A stretch of DNA of 64,000 nucleotides from Bacteroidales bacterium (GTDB lineage: Bacteria > Bacteroidota > Bacteroidia > Bacteroidales > UBA932), in the NCBI GenBank assembly GCA_017561885.1, contig JAFZBF010000020.1, positions 21,676 to 85,675 on the forward strand, in the 5' to 3' direction. Below the pieces are notes generated by a model that worked only from the letters and a program-made list of their open reading frames with translations, had not been told where the DNA came from and did no database searches. The translations under genes were made by a program, and so were the position numbers. Shown here one piece after another: positions 50,535 to 60,211 of this stretch (its first letter is position 1; each line of letters opens with the position of its first letter).

Positions 50535-51785
50535 ATGAACGAATCGAAGAATATGTCAAGGCGCCACTTCCTTGGCAGTGCAGCTCTCCTTTCAGGGGCT
50601 GCCATAGCAGGTCCTTCGTTGATCAGGTTCAATGACGTACGTGCTGCCGTTCCGGCTGCACCGGCTGATTTCAACGGTCTCGTCTTCCCCGATGGCAAGC
50701 CTAATTCAAAGTTTGCAGGTGTGCAGATCGGTAACATTACAAACAGTTTCAGGAATATCAATACCCTCGAAGATTTCGTCAATGCCTGCGTGGCTTCCAA
50801 CATCAGTTCTGTCGAGCTGAGGAATATGGGCCAGTTCGAGTCTATCATCGGCGGTCCGGCCAATCCCAACCAGGTCCGTCCTATGTGGGAGATGGTGAAT
50901 TCTCCAAGGCCTCAGGGTCAGGGTGCGCCTCAAGGCGCTCCGCAAGGAGGACAGAGACCTCCGCAGGGTGCTCCCCAAGGTGGAGGAATGCCTCCGCAGG
51001 GCGGACAAGGCGGCCAGCGGCCTCCGCAAGGCGCTCCTCAGGGCGGTATGCCTCCGCAGGGCGGCGGACAGGGCCGGGGTCAAGGTCAGGGTATGGGACG
51101 TCAGATGACTCCCGAGCAGGAGAAGTACAACAAGGAGCTTGCTGAATTCCGCAAGTCTTCTGCTGCCATCGCCGGCTGGGCGGAACTGGGCAGGAAACTG
51201 CGCGAGGCAGGTATCAATGTGCATCTTCTGAAATTTGAAGCCGGAGACACCGACGAACTGCTCGACTATTCTTTCGCTGCAGCAAATGCTGTCGGCGCCA
51301 AAGGTATCACTACAGAAGGATCGGCCGAGAAATGCGCTTCTTTCGGAAAGATTGCTGAAAGGAACGGCTCCCTGGCAGTCTATCACAACCACGGCCAGTA
51401 TGCCAACCTGTCTATCGCAGAGATTGAGAGATGGCTCGATATGTCACCTGCAAACAGGCTGAACTTCGACGCTCCCCACTACTTCGGCTTCGGCTATGAG
51501 GACGGTCCCAAACTCGACCCTATGGAATTCATAGAGTACTTCCACGACCGTATCGTCAGCATCCACATCAAGGACAAGACCAGCTTCAAGAATCCTTATC
51601 AGAGCAACCAGAACCAGGTGTGGGGCCAGGGTGAGACCCCTCTGAAAGAAATACTTGAACTGGTGAGGGATAAATATCCTTATATCAACTGCGATGTCGA
51701 GCTGGAATATACTGTTCCGCAGTGGTCTACTCCCGAAAAGGAGATAGCTACCTGCGTGAAATATGCGCGCCAGATCCTTATCTAG
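50535..51785 (+). CDS. Tat-type sugar isomerase/epimerase-like TIM-barrel protein with a Gly/Gln/Pro-rich insert
   Basis: This 416-residue protein has a twin-arginine-like signal (MSRRHFLGSAALLSGAAIAGPS). The TIM-barrel part (VQIGNITNSFR, INVHLLKFEAGD, GSLAVYHNHGQYANLS, IVSIHIKDKTSF, YINCDVELEY) resembles AP-endonuclease-2-like epimerases, with likely metal ligands in HNH and HIK. Residues about 123-190 form a repeat of GAPQGG, GQRPP and GMPPQGG units, inserted between the first strand and the EFRKSSAAIAGWAELG helix. The insert would lie on the protein surface. It ends with a 4-bp convergent overlap with folC. Confidence 0.82.
   Translation: MNESKNMSRRHFLGSAALLSGAAIAGPSLIRFNDVRAAVPAAPADFNGLVFPDGKPNSKFAGVQIGNITNSFRNINTLEDFVNACVASNISSVELRNMGQFESIIGGPANPNQVRPMWEMVNSPRPQGQGAPQGAPQGGQRPPQGAPQGGGMPPQGGQGGQRPPQGAPQGGMPPQGGGQGRGQGQGMGRQMTPEQEKYNKELAEFRKSSAAIAGWAELGRKLREAGINVHLLKFEAGDTDELLDYSFAAANAVGAKGITTEGSAEKCASFGKIAERNGSLAVYHNHGQYANLSIAEIERWLDMSPANRLNFDAPHYFGFGYEDGPKLDPMEFIEYFHDRIVSIHIKDKTSFKNPYQSNQNQVWGQGETPLKEILELVRDKYPYINCDVELEYTVPQWSTPEKEIATCVKYARQILI
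50905..51105 (+). repeat. coding repeat for the Gly/Gln/Pro-rich insert
   Basis: Imperfect repeats built from cctcagggcggt, gcgcctcaaggc and ccgcagggc words keep the reading frame. Unequal exchange at this repeat would change insert length in multiples of three. Confidence 0.7.
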
Positions 51786-53044
51786 CTTTCAAGAGCCAGG
51801 AGGGCGTCGGCAACCGTGAAATTGCTGCCGCCGACGAATATGAGATCATTGGAATCTGCCACTTTGAGGGCGGATTCCAATGCTTTTTTTACGCCCGGCA
51901 CAACTCTGCCCCTGATTCCGAAAGGGCGCAGCCTCTCGGCCAGTTCCTTCGCTCTAAGTGCCCGGTCAGTAGAGGCTTGGGTGAATATATAACGGAAATG
52001 TTTTCCTGATCGGGGCATAAATTCTGCGGCTGATTCGAGGTCTTTGTCGGCAACCATACCGAAAACGATGAATATCCTTGCCGCATCTTCGTCTTTCAGT
52101 TGTGAGAACACCCATTTCAGGCCGTGCGGGTTGTGTCCGATGTCGCAGATCAGCCTGGGTTTGCCCTCGCCGAGGTTGATGCTTTCCCATCTTCCTCTCA
52201 GTCCGGTGGTGGCGGCTGCGCATTTAAGGCCTTCGACCGCGTCCGGCCTCAAGAGTCCGAGCTGATTAAGTGCACATAATACTGTACGCAGGTTTTCGTG
52301 CTGATAATCACCTTTTAAATCCAGGTTATCTGCACTGATACTTGCGTTGCTTGTGTCATACTCCTGAGCGTACGTGATAGGGGCGTTTCTCTCTTTGGCA
52401 AGTCTGTCGAACACCGGTGCGGTGTGGCTGTCTGCGTTGCCGATTACAACCGGAACGCCTGGTTTGATGATGCCTCCTTTCTCGAAGGCAATCTCTTCAA
52501 GAGTGTAGCCGAGATAGGTGCAATGTTCCAGGCCTATGTTGGTAATGACGCTCAGGACTGGAGTTATTATGTTGGTGGAATCGAGCCTGCCGCCGAGGCC
52601 TGTTTCGATGACGGCTACGTCAACCGCCTCACTTGCAAAGAAGTCGAAGGCCATGGCGGTCGTTATCTCGAAGAATGAAGGATTGTGCTCGTCGAAAAAA
52701 GCATCCCATCTCGTCAGGAAAGCAGATACAGCTTCCCTTGAGATCATCCGATAACCTTCGGCTGTCACTATTTTCATCCTCTCTCGAAAATCTACGAGAT
52801 GGGGCGATGAGTAGAGTCCGACCTTGAGCCCGGTGTGGGCGAGGGCGGAGGCGAGCAGATGACATACTGAACCTTTGCCGTTGGTGCCTGCTACGTGGAT
52901 GGTCTTGAAACGTTCGTGCGGCCTGCCAAGAGCCTCGTCAAGCTCCTTGACGGTCTCTATGCCGGGTTTGTATGCACGGTTTCCGACTATCTGGAATGAA
53001 GGGAAACGGTTGTAGAGGCGCTCTATCTGTTCTTCGTACGTCAT
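51782..53044 (-). CDS. folC: folylpolyglutamate synthase / dihydrofolate synthase
   Basis: This 420-residue Mur-ligase-like enzyme has the P-loop VAGTNGKGSVCHLLASAL, EITTAMAFDFFASEAVDVAVIETGLGGRLDST (acidic metal site) and a C-terminal ligase domain (CDIGHNPHGLKWVFSQL). It adds glutamate to dihydropteroate and folates. The start is ATG 53044 (MTYEEQIERLYNRFP), which is the family's usual beginning. It is convergent with the preceding gene, and its promoter region is divergent from purL. Confidence 0.95.
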   Translation of the reverse strand: MTYEEQIERLYNRFPSFQIVGNRAYKPGIETVKELDEALGRPHERFKTIHVAGTNGKGSVCHLLASALAHTGLKVGLYSSPHLVDFRERMKIVTAEGYRMISREAVSAFLTRWDAFFDEHNPSFFEITTAMAFDFFASEAVDVAVIETGLGGRLDSTNIITPVLSVITNIGLEHCTYLGYTLEEIAFEKGGIIKPGVPVVIGNADSHTAPVFDRLAKERNAPITYAQEYDTSNASISADNLDLKGDYQHENLRTVLCALNQLGLLRPDAVEGLKCAAATTGLRGRWESINLGEGKPRLICDIGHNPHGLKWVFSQLKDEDAARIFIVFGMVADKDLESAAEFMPRSGKHFRYIFTQASTDRALRAKELAERLRPFGIRGRVVPGVKKALESALKVADSNDLIFVGGSNFTVADALLALES

Positions 53045-53104
53045 TGTTCATAAAATTGTCCGCAAATATGGCAATAATTCCTGTCATTGCTTTTTGATAA
53101 TGCC

Positions 53105-53112
53105 TAAATTTG
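53105..53112 (+). promoter_or_regulatory. candidate -7 element for purL
   Basis: TAAATTTG matches TAnnTTTG and ends 18 bp before the purL ATG. The same spacing is seen for queA. A TTG at 53087-53089 is closer than usual for a -33 element. Confidence 0.45.
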
Positions 53113-53130
53113 CCAATCAAATCCATTGCA

Positions 53131-56100
53131 ATGAGTCAAAACCGGAATATTCTGTTCTTTGAGACAAACCAGAACTCAGTAATTGCCGTCAGCTGCGGCA
53201 AACCTTTAGACAAAGAAGATATCAAGGCCCTCGAGTGGCTGTTCTCCGAAGCCCGTCAGATAGATGCGGACAGGGTGGAGGGTCTCTTCATCGGTCCCAG
53301 GAGGGAGATGATAACTCCTTGGAGTACTACTGCAGTTGAGATTACTCAAAATATGAATATAGAGGCGATTGAGAGGATCGAGGAATTCTTCCGCGCCGAG
53401 TCTGAGTCCAGCTCTTTCGACAAGATGCTGCAAAGGATGTACAAGGGTCTCGACCAGGATGTCTTTACGGTGAACCGCAAACCGGAGGACATTGTCTATA
53501 TCACTGATTTCGAAAAGTACAATCTCCAGGAAGGCCTGGCCCTATCTGCGGACGAGATCGCATACCTGCAGAACCTGAGCGCGAAACTTGGCAGGCCGCT
53601 TACCGATTCGGAGGTCTTCGGCTTCTCCCAGGTCAACTCCGAGCATTGTCGACATAAGATTTTCAACGGTACCTTTATCATTGACGGTCAGGCAAAAGAG
53701 CTCTCTCTCTTCAAGCTTATCAAGAAGACGACTCAGGAGCATCCGGGCATTGTTGTCTCGGCGTATAAAGACAATTGTGCGTTCATTGAAGGACCGACTC
53801 TCGACCTCTTCCATCCCCAGTCCGGCAGCAAGCCTTCGTTCTTCGAGAGGGACGAGGAGCAGACCGTTATCTCGCTGAAAGCTGAGACCCACAACTTCCC
53901 GACTACGGTGGAGCCGTTCAACGGCGCTGCGACCGGCACCGGCGGTGAAATCCGCGACAGGATGGCAGGCGGCAAGGGATCGTTTCCCATTGCAGGTACT
54001 GCCGTATATATGACCCCGTATCCCCGCTTTGAGGAGAATCCCCGCCCGTGGGAGAAGGCTCCCCGGAACTGGCTGTACCAGACTCCGCAGCAGATCCTTA
54101 TCAAGGCGTCCAACGGTGCGTCCGATTTTGGAAACAAGTTCGGCCAGCCCATCATCTGCGGCTCGCTGAGCACCTTCGAGTATTCTGACGAAAAGGGTAC
54201 TTATGGCTATGACAAGGTTATAATGCAGGCCGGCGGCGTGGGTTATGCCAAGAAGCGCGACTGCCTGAAGGACGAGCCTGAGGCCGGCGATTCGGTTCTG
54301 CTGCTCGGCGGCGACAACTACCGCATCGGTATGGGCGGCGGCGCCGTGTCTTCGGTCGCTACCGGAGAATATGCGGATGCAATAGAACTCAATGCTGTGC
54401 AGAGATCCAATCCGGAGATGCAGAAAAGGGTTTACAATGCCATCAGAGCTGTCGCCGAGAGCGGACGCAATTCAATCATATCGGTTCACGACCACGGCGC
54501 AGGCGGCCACCTTAACTGCTTGTCTGAGCTGGTGGAGTCTACCGGCGGCACGATGGATATAGCGAAGCTGCCTATCGGTGACAAGACTTTGTCTTATAAA
54601 GAAATTATCGGCAACGAGAGCCAGGAGAGGATGGGAATGGTGGTTGTTAAAGGAGATGTCGCCGAGATCAAGGCTATCGCCGAACGCGAAAGGGCTCCCT
54701 TTTATGAAATAGGTGAGACCACTGGGCGGCACAACTTCACTCTGAGGGACAGCAAGACCGGAGCGGTGCCTATGGATCTGGCGATCGGCGATATGCTTGG
54801 CTCGACTCCGAAGACTGTGATGGAGGATGTGACGCTGAAGAGAAGCTTTGCGGATGTACCTGATGTAAAACTTTTGACGAAAGAAGATATATATTTAAAA
54901 ATTAGGCAGTTGCTCTCATTGGAACAGGTGGCCTGCAAGGACTGGTTGACCAACAAGGTGGACCGTTGCGTCACCGGACTGATAGCCTGCCAGCAGACTT
55001 GCGGCGAGATCCAGCTGCCGCTGAACGACGTAGCAGTCACGGCGATCGGATATGACAGCAACGAGGGTATTGCCACCTCGATCGGACATGCCTGCATTGC
55101 CGCCCTCATCGATCCGGCGGCGGGCGAGAGGCTGACTATTGCCGAGGCTTTGACCAATCTTGTATGGGCGGATATCGAAGGCGGTCTTGATGCTGTCAGC
55201 CTGAGCGCCAACTGGATGTGGCCCACCAGGAATCCGGGCGAGGACAGCCGTCTGTACAGTGCTGTGAAGGGTGCGAGTGACTTCGCCTGTGCGCTCGGCG
55301 TGAACATCCCTACCGGCAAGGACTCGATGTCTATGACCCAGAAATACAAGGACGGCAGCAAGGTCCTGGCTCCCGGCAGTATGATCATATCGACTGTCGG
55401 TAGGGTGAAGGATATAACCAAGACTGTACACGCAAACTTCGCCCAAGGTCAGCATGAGTTGCTTTACGTACCTTTCGTGAAGGATCTCAAGTATCCTCTC
55501 GGAGGTTCTGCATTTGCGCAGATTTTTGCTGCGGTAGGTTCTGAGTGTCCGGATGTTGAAGCCTCTTATTTCAAGAAATGTTTCAATGCCGTTCAGGAGC
55601 TTGTCGACAGTGAACTGCTGCTTGCCGGACACGACGTTTCGGCCGGAGGTCTGCTGACCGCACTGCTTGAAAGCTGCTTCCCGAATGTCGAGGGCGGCCT
55701 GTCGGTCGATCTCGGCGGATTCGATTCCAATATACTTTTCAGCGAAACCCCTGCCGTCGTGCTGCAGGCGGCCGACGCTGCCGCAGTTAAAGCAATACTT
55801 GATAGGGTGGGTGTAAGTTATTATGCAATAGGTAATACCATTGCTGATAGAATTGCGGTTATTAAATATGCCGAGGGCTCGCTGAAGCTTGATATCGACG
55901 ATATGAGGGACGATTGGTTCCGTACGTCATACCTTTTCGACAAGAGGCAGGTTTCCGGCGGAATGGCCGAGGAAAGAATGACGAATTATGGCAGCCAGCC
56001 GCTCAGGTTCCGTTTCCCTGAACGTGAACTCTGGAAGGAGGGACTGTTCGGCGAAGGGAATGAGGCAGACCGGCCCGTTGCGGCCATTATCCGCGAGAAA

Positions 56101-56835
56101 GGGTCGAACAGCGACCGTGAGATGGCCTGGGCCCTCTATATGGCCGGTTTCAGGGTTAAGGACGTGCATACCACCGACCTCACCGCCGGTCGCGAGACTC
56201 TCGAAGATGTCAGGATGATAGTGTTCGTGGGCGGCTTCTCGAATGCCGACGTGCTTGGATCGGCAAAGGGCTGGGCGGGCGCTCTCCAATACAACGAGAA
56301 GGCCCGCAAGACGCTGGAGCGCTTCTATGCAAGGAAGGATACGATGAGCCTCGGTGTCTGCAACGGATGTCAACTAATGGCTGAATTAGGGCTTGTAACT
56401 CCCGAACACAGAGAAGCTTCGCCCAAGATGAAACATAATGTTTCTCATAAGCACGAGTGTGCTTTCGTGGGTGTGAATGTTCCCGAGTCGCCTTCGATAA
56501 TGCTCAAGTCGCTGCAAGGATCCTCACTCGGAATCTGGGTATCTCACGGAGAGGGCCGCTTCGCATTGCCTTCAGGCAGGAAGCTGGAAGAGCAGGAGTT
56601 CTCGGTAGCCCTCCGGTACAATTACGATGCATATCCGGCAAATCCCAACGGATCAGAATATGCTATTGCTGGCGTCTGCAGCAAGGATGGACGGCATCTG
56701 GCAGTGATGCCGCACCCCGAAAGGGGACTGCGTCCGTACAACTGGGCCTGGTATCCGGAGGAAAGGCGTCACGACGAGGCGACTCCGTGGGTCGATATGT
56801 TCATCAACGCCCGCAAGTGGCTGGAAAACAATTAG
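53131..56835 (+). CDS. purL: phosphoribosylformylglycinamidine synthase, single-chain form
   Basis: This protein of about 1234 residues carries both synthetase and glutaminase parts. The AIRS-like synthetase halves include [40 protein letters not shown] and [15 protein letters not shown]. The class-I glutaminase is at the C-terminus with the nucleophile Cys1077 in GVCNGCQLM and the His/Glu pair in MPHPERG. It makes FGAM in purine synthesis. ATG 53131 ([11 protein letters not shown]) is chosen over ATG 53110, whose codon overlaps the end of the -7 element at 53105-53112. The large single-chain form is normal in Bacteroidetes and Proteobacteria. Confidence 0.97.
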   Translation: MSQNRNILFFETNQNSVIAVSCGKPLDKEDIKALEWLFSEARQIDADRVEGLFIGPRREMITPWSTTAVEITQNMNIEAIERIEEFFRAESESSSFDKMLQRMYKGLDQDVFTVNRKPEDIVYITDFEKYNLQEGLALSADEIAYLQNLSAKLGRPLTDSEVFGFSQVNSEHCRHKIFNGTFIIDGQAKELSLFKLIKKTTQEHPGIVVSAYKDNCAFIEGPTLDLFHPQSGSKPSFFERDEEQTVISLKAETHNFPTTVEPFNGAATGTGGEIRDRMAGGKGSFPIAGTAVYMTPYPRFEENPRPWEKAPRNWLYQTPQQILIKASNGASDFGNKFGQPIICGSLSTFEYSDEKGTYGYDKVIMQAGGVGYAKKRDCLKDEPEAGDSVLLLGGDNYRIGMGGGAVSSVATGEYADAIELNAVQRSNPEMQKRVYNAIRAVAESGRNSIISVHDHGAGGHLNCLSELVESTGGTMDIAKLPIGDKTLSYKEIIGNESQERMGMVVVKGDVAEIKAIAERERAPFYEIGETTGRHNFTLRDSKTGAVPMDLAIGDMLGSTPKTVMEDVTLKRSFADVPDVKLLTKEDIYLKIRQLLSLEQVACKDWLTNKVDRCVTGLIACQQTCGEIQLPLNDVAVTAIGYDSNEGIATSIGHACIAALIDPAAGERLTIAEALTNLVWADIEGGLDAVSLSANWMWPTRNPGEDSRLYSAVKGASDFACALGVNIPTGKDSMSMTQKYKDGSKVLAPGSMIISTVGRVKDITKTVHANFAQGQHELLYVPFVKDLKYPLGGSAFAQIFAAVGSECPDVEASYFKKCFNAVQELVDSELLLAGHDVSAGGLLTALLESCFPNVEGGLSVDLGGFDSNILFSETPAVVLQAADAAAVKAILDRVGVSYYAIGNTIADRIAVIKYAEGSLKLDIDDMRDDWFRTSYLFDKRQVSGGMAEERMTNYGSQPLRFRFPERELWKEGLFGEGNEADRPVAAIIREKGSNSDREMAWALYMAGFRVKDVHTTDLTAGRETLEDVRMIVFVGGFSNADVLGSAKGWAGALQYNEKARKTLERFYARKDTMSLGVCNGCQLMAELGLVTPEHREASPKMKHNVSHKHECAFVGVNVPESPSIMLKSLQGSSLGIWVSHGEGRFALPSGRKLEEQEFSVALRYNYDAYPANPNGSEYAIAGVCSKDGRHLAVMPHPERGLRPYNWAWYPEERRHDEATPWVDMFINARKWLENN

Positions 56836-56846
56836 GAAAAGGATAT

Positions 56847-58154
56847 CTAGAACAGCTGCTGTTCGGCAAGCCGTCTTAGCAGATCAAGTGCGTTCGAAGC
56901 GAATCGTTTTATGTTCACGTCTCTCGATGCGGACATTGAAAGTATCTTCTTGGAAATAACTTCAAATTCTCCTGTAGATCTGTCTCTGTGAGCGGCTGCT
57001 ATCCAGCAAGTTCCTACTGGCTTTTCTTCGCTTCCGCCGTCCGGTCCGGCTATGCCTGTCGTGGCGATCGAGTAGTCTGTTTTCATGAGGGAGGCTACTC
57101 CGCGGGCCATCGCCTCGGCACATTCGCGGCTTACGGCTCCAAATTTCTCCAAAATCTCGGGATTTACTCCTAATACGTTGATTTTGACCTCATTGGAATA
57201 CGATGTAACGGAGCCGTTATAATACCTTGAGCATCCCGGAATGGAGGTGATGAGCTCTGAAAGATGGCCTCCGGTGCAGGATTCGGCCACGGAAAGGGTT
57301 TCCTGATATGCTGCTTCGGGCGGACACTTCAGAAGCCGGGGCAGAATAGACTGCAGGGTGTCGTCGCCGTAGCCATATATGGTATTTCCCAGGATCTCCC
57401 GGAGCTTTTCAATCTCTTCGTCCATACGGGCGACCCTCGATTCGTCGTCAGCTCCATAGCAGGACAGGCGGAGCCTGATGCCGATGGTGGCGTTCGGCAG
57501 ATAGGCGAGGTGGAGCCATTCCGGAAGAGCGTCCTCCCAAGTCTCTATCTGCTTGGAAAGGACAGATTCTGGAACTCCGAAAGTGATTATATTTTTGTGG
57601 ATTATCTTCTCTAACGTAAAGTGTTTCTTTATGTCATCGAGGATGTCGTCCAGAAGGCCTTCAGCTTCATATGGAACGCCCGGGAGCGAGTAGAGAACCG
57701 CAGGATGTCCATATCTTTTCTCTTCGAAAGGGAACTTCATGCAGGGGGCGGTCCCCAGTCTGTTGGGAATGACCTCGCAAGTGTCCGGAACTTGCGCCTG
57801 GGCCAGGTTGATGTCCAGAAGGTCGATGTGTCTTGCGCCGAGGATCCTCTTTACGATGGCCAGCTGTTCGGGGGATTCTTTGTAGCCGGTGGCTCCGCTC
57901 AGGCTTGCCAAAGCGTCTTTCGTAATGTCGTCCTTAGTTGGACCAAGACCTCCGGTAACAATGACTATGTCGGTATTTTTCAGGCAATTGTCAAGATTGG
58001 ATATTATCTCTTCGCGGTCATCTCCGATTGAAAGCATATAGCGGACTTTGATTCCTATACGGTTGAGAGCCGTGCTTATCTTCGATGAGTTGGTGTCTAC
58101 GATCTGGCCGATCAGTATTTCGTCGCCGATCGTGCATATAGAAGCAGTCGTCAT
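56847..58154 (-). CDS. cinA: CinA family protein (molybdopterin-binding-like and nicotinamide-nucleotide amidase domains)
   Basis: This 435-residue protein has an N-terminal MoCF-like domain (ICTIGDEILIGQIVDTNSSKI; IVTGGLGPTKDDITKDAL) and a C-terminal CinA deamidase domain (LSVAESCTGGHLSELITSIPG; SIATTGIAGPDGGSEEKPVGTCWIA). It is related to NMN deamidase and ADP-ribose pyrophosphatase activity in NAD repair. The start overlaps the end of pyrD by 4 bases, so it is translated with it. Confidence 0.94.
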   Translation of the reverse strand: MTTASICTIGDEILIGQIVDTNSSKISTALNRIGIKVRYMLSIGDDREEIISNLDNCLKNTDIVIVTGGLGPTKDDITKDALASLSGATGYKESPEQLAIVKRILGARHIDLLDINLAQAQVPDTCEVIPNRLGTAPCMKFPFEEKRYGHPAVLYSLPGVPYEAEGLLDDILDDIKKHFTLEKIIHKNIITFGVPESVLSKQIETWEDALPEWLHLAYLPNATIGIRLRLSCYGADDESRVARMDEEIEKLREILGNTIYGYGDDTLQSILPRLLKCPPEAAYQETLSVAESCTGGHLSELITSIPGCSRYYNGSVTSYSNEVKINVLGVNPEILEKFGAVSRECAEAMARGVASLMKTDYSIATTGIAGPDGGSEEKPVGTCWIAAAHRDRSTGEFEVISKKILSMSASRDVNIKRFASNALDLLRRLAEQQLF

Positions 58155-59200
58155 TTTTTCCTTCTGGCGTAAGCCTTTGCAAGATATCTGTTAATACGTT
58201 TCACATACGCTGGGCCATTGAAGATGAATCCAGTGTAGATTTCTATCAGTGAGGCACCTGCATCGAGCATTTCAAGCGCTTGTTTCGGTGTCATTATACC
58301 TCCGCAAGCTATGATTGGCAGTATGCCTTTGGTGCGGGCGTGAATATGCTGTACGAACGCTTTCGACCTCTCGTAAAGGGGAGCACCGCTCAAACCGCCG
58401 TTTCCTATCGATTCTACGACTTTCGGACTCGTCTTGAGGTTCTCCCTCGACCGGGTGGTGTTCGTGGCTACAAGGCCGTCTATGCCGCTTATAAGGGCAA
58501 GATCTATGATTTCATCCAGCTGCTCCAGCGGAATGTCGGGAGAAACCTTCAGAAGAACCGGTTTCGGATCGTCGTTGAAGCGGCGGACAGTATTGATGTG
58601 TTCGAATATTTCAGCCAGGGAATCGATGTCCTGAAGTTCGGTAAGGTCCTTGACATTGGGGCAGGAGACGTTCAGGACAACGAAATCCACGAAATCATAC
58701 AGTATGGCGAAGGATTTCTCGTAATCCTTGTATGCGACGCCGTTGGGTGTGACCGCGTTTTTGGTGATGCTGGCGGCGACCTTGCATCTAACCGGCTTTT
58801 CCTTGATCAGCATGTTGGCTGCATAGCGCGCCCCTTTGTTGTTTATGCCCATCCTGTTGATTATGGCTTTGTCTTTGGGGAGCCTGAAGCAGCGCGGGAG
58901 CGGGTTTCCGTCCTGGGCCTTGGGCGTCAGGGAGCCGATTTCCACGAAGGAGAAACCGAAATTCGCAAGGTCATTGTACATATCGCCGTTCTTGTCGAAT
59001 CCGGCGGCAAGGCCTACGGGGTTCTTGAACTTGATTCCGAAGACATCGCGCTCCAGACCCTTGAAGCGGGGGCTGTATAAAGCCCTGATGGCCGGACGGC
59101 ACAAAGGAACGAACCTGCAGAACTTCAGCAGATTCATAATCAACCTGTGGATGGTTTCTGGTTGAAAGAGGAATAGGAGGGGTCTGAGCAGCCTGTACAT
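58151..59200 (-). CDS. pyrD: dihydroorotate dehydrogenase, quinone type
   Basis: This 349-residue class 2 enzyme has the N-terminal helical membrane-association segment (MYRLLRPLLFLFQPETIHRLI). It has FKNPVGLAAGFDKNGD, FVEIGSLTPKAQDGNPLPRCFRL, VVLNVSCPNVKDL (with the catalytic Ser of class 2) and IACGGIMTPKQALEMLDAGASLIEIYTGF. It feeds electrons to quinone in pyrimidine synthesis. It is preceded on the same strand by the XRE gene, 20 bp away, and overlaps cinA. Confidence 0.95.
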   Translation of the reverse strand: MYRLLRPLLFLFQPETIHRLIMNLLKFCRFVPLCRPAIRALYSPRFKGLERDVFGIKFKNPVGLAAGFDKNGDMYNDLANFGFSFVEIGSLTPKAQDGNPLPRCFRLPKDKAIINRMGINNKGARYAANMLIKEKPVRCKVAASITKNAVTPNGVAYKDYEKSFAILYDFVDFVVLNVSCPNVKDLTELQDIDSLAEIFEHINTVRRFNDDPKPVLLKVSPDIPLEQLDEIIDLALISGIDGLVATNTTRSRENLKTSPKVVESIGNGGLSGAPLYERSKAFVQHIHARTKGILPIIACGGIMTPKQALEMLDAGASLIEIYTGFIFNGPAYVKRINRYLAKAYARRKK

Positions 59201-59220
59201 ACAGAGACAAAAATAATCAA

Positions 59221-59673
59221 TTATCTCTTTTCGTATGTTCCGTCCTCGTATAAAATCAGTATGGACTTGATTGCTTTGGGTTGTCCGGGAAGTTTTATGT
59301 CTTGTTGACCTCTCTTATTATCAGAAGATTGAATATTGTTACCGAAATCTATTGTTTCAGTAGTTACCAGTACTTCAGGCTGGCTCATCTCAGTAAAAAG
59401 GTCCGCTTCCTGGACAGGTGGTTCCGGATCTGTGACAGGTGCTTCAAATGCTGCTGCAGAAGAATCTTTGTAGGGTTTTCCTTTGCCAAGGATGAGCCAT
59501 TCTGCATTAAGGGAAGGGAAGGCCTGCAGCATCTTCGCTATGAATTCATAACTCGGCTTGTTGCGGCCGGATAGGAGATGGGTGACACCGGAACGCTGTA
59601 TTCCCATCTTGTCTGCAAACTGACTTTGACTGAGCTGTTCCATCTGCAGAAAGAGCTGTAATCTCTGTTCCAT
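59221..59673 (-). CDS. XRE-family HTH transcriptional regulator
   Basis: This protein of about 150 residues has an N-terminal Cro/C1-type HTH (LQLFLQMEQLSQSQFADKMG, IQRSGVTHLLSGRNKPSYEF) followed by MLQAFPSLNAEWLILGKGKP, a common ending of these domains. The C-terminal half is low-complexity and acidic (DPEPPVQEADLFTEMSQPEVLV) and ends in a basic segment. I prefer ATG 59673 (MEQRLQ); the alternative ATG 59685 would leave only about 6 nt of leader. A promoter and inverted repeats lie just upstream, suggesting autoregulation. pyrD follows 20 bp downstream. Confidence 0.88.
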   Translation of the reverse strand: MEQRLQLFLQMEQLSQSQFADKMGIQRSGVTHLLSGRNKPSYEFIAKMLQAFPSLNAEWLILGKGKPYKDSSAAAFEAPVTDPEPPVQEADLFTEMSQPEVLVTTETIDFGNNIQSSDNKRGQQDIKLPGQPKAIKSILILYEDGTYEKR

Positions 59674-59767
59674 TTTGTAAATCATTGATTTTTACAAATG
59701 TAATACAAATTACATTCATATCAAAGGGTAATTTATGTTTACAATATTAAACTGCAAAGTTGTAAAC
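59674..59767. promoter_or_regulatory. putative operator cluster of the XRE regulator
   Basis: Three inverted-repeat pairs straddle the XRE promoter: TTTGTAAA/TTTACAAA (spacer 9), TGTAAT/ATTACA (spacer 4) and GTTTACAA/TTGTAAAC (spacer 15). The first covers the start-codon side and part of the -7 box. The second sits between -7 and -33. This is the usual arrangement for an autorepressor. Confidence 0.5.
59695..59725 (-). promoter_or_regulatory. promoter of the XRE gene
   Basis: On the minus strand a -33 TTTG (59725-59722), a 19-nt spacer and a -7 TACATTTG (59702-59695) match the consensus very well. A transcript from about 59691 gives an 18-nt leader to ATG 59673. Confidence 0.65.
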
Positions 59768-60163
59768 GTTATATTGGGAGAAATATCTTGAAGCAGGGAG
59801 GATGTTTTAAAAACCAAACATAGACTTATTATTTAGTTGAACTTGATAAAATATTGGGTTTGAATAAATTAACCATATGGATACTATGTAAATAGGCTAT
59901 TTTGGCCGTCCAAGGTTGCCGATGAGACTATTCTATTGTGTAGATAGAATAATATAAAATACTGGGTTTTAGGATATTGATAATAGAAATTCTATGCTAT
60001 AATTTTTGCTTATGGCCGCTTGGTGATACTCCGTCAGGGATTTGTTAATAACTTTTGTAAACATGATTGTTGTTGGCATTAATGTTACGAGCGTAAATTT
60101 TAATGGCGAAATTTGTGATACAATGTTAAACATATCAGAGCGTCGTCTATCTTGAACGATTTA

Positions 60164-60193
60164 TTTGATATGGCTCTTTTTTGACTAACTTTG
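60164..60193 (+). promoter_or_regulatory. promoter of queA
   Basis: -33 TTTG (60164-60167), an 18-nt spacer and -7 TAACTTTG (60186-60193) fit the consensus. The ATG at 60212 follows 18 bp later. Confidence 0.55.
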
Positions 60194-60211
60194 TACTCCC
60201 TGAAAAACGCT

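Larger units (their letters stand above)
59674..60211. other. AT-rich 538-bp spacer with clustered TTTACAA/TTGTAAA sites
   Basis: No gene is seen between the XRE gene and queA. The base composition is strikingly AT-rich compared with the flanks. It holds TTTGTAAA (59674-59681) with its reverse complement at 59691-59698, TGTAAT-ACAA-ATTACA (59699-59714), GTTTACAA/TTGTAAAC (59737-59744 and 59760-59767), a further TTTGTAAAC at 60054-60062, and two ATTCTAT/ATAGAAT hairpins at 59929-59951 and 59983-59995. Promoters for the XRE gene and queA lie at its ends. Confidence 0.75.

Noticed and set aside
59686..60211. Small genes in the AT-rich spacer
   Set aside because: No frame of useful length with a start and a plausible protein was found on either strand.
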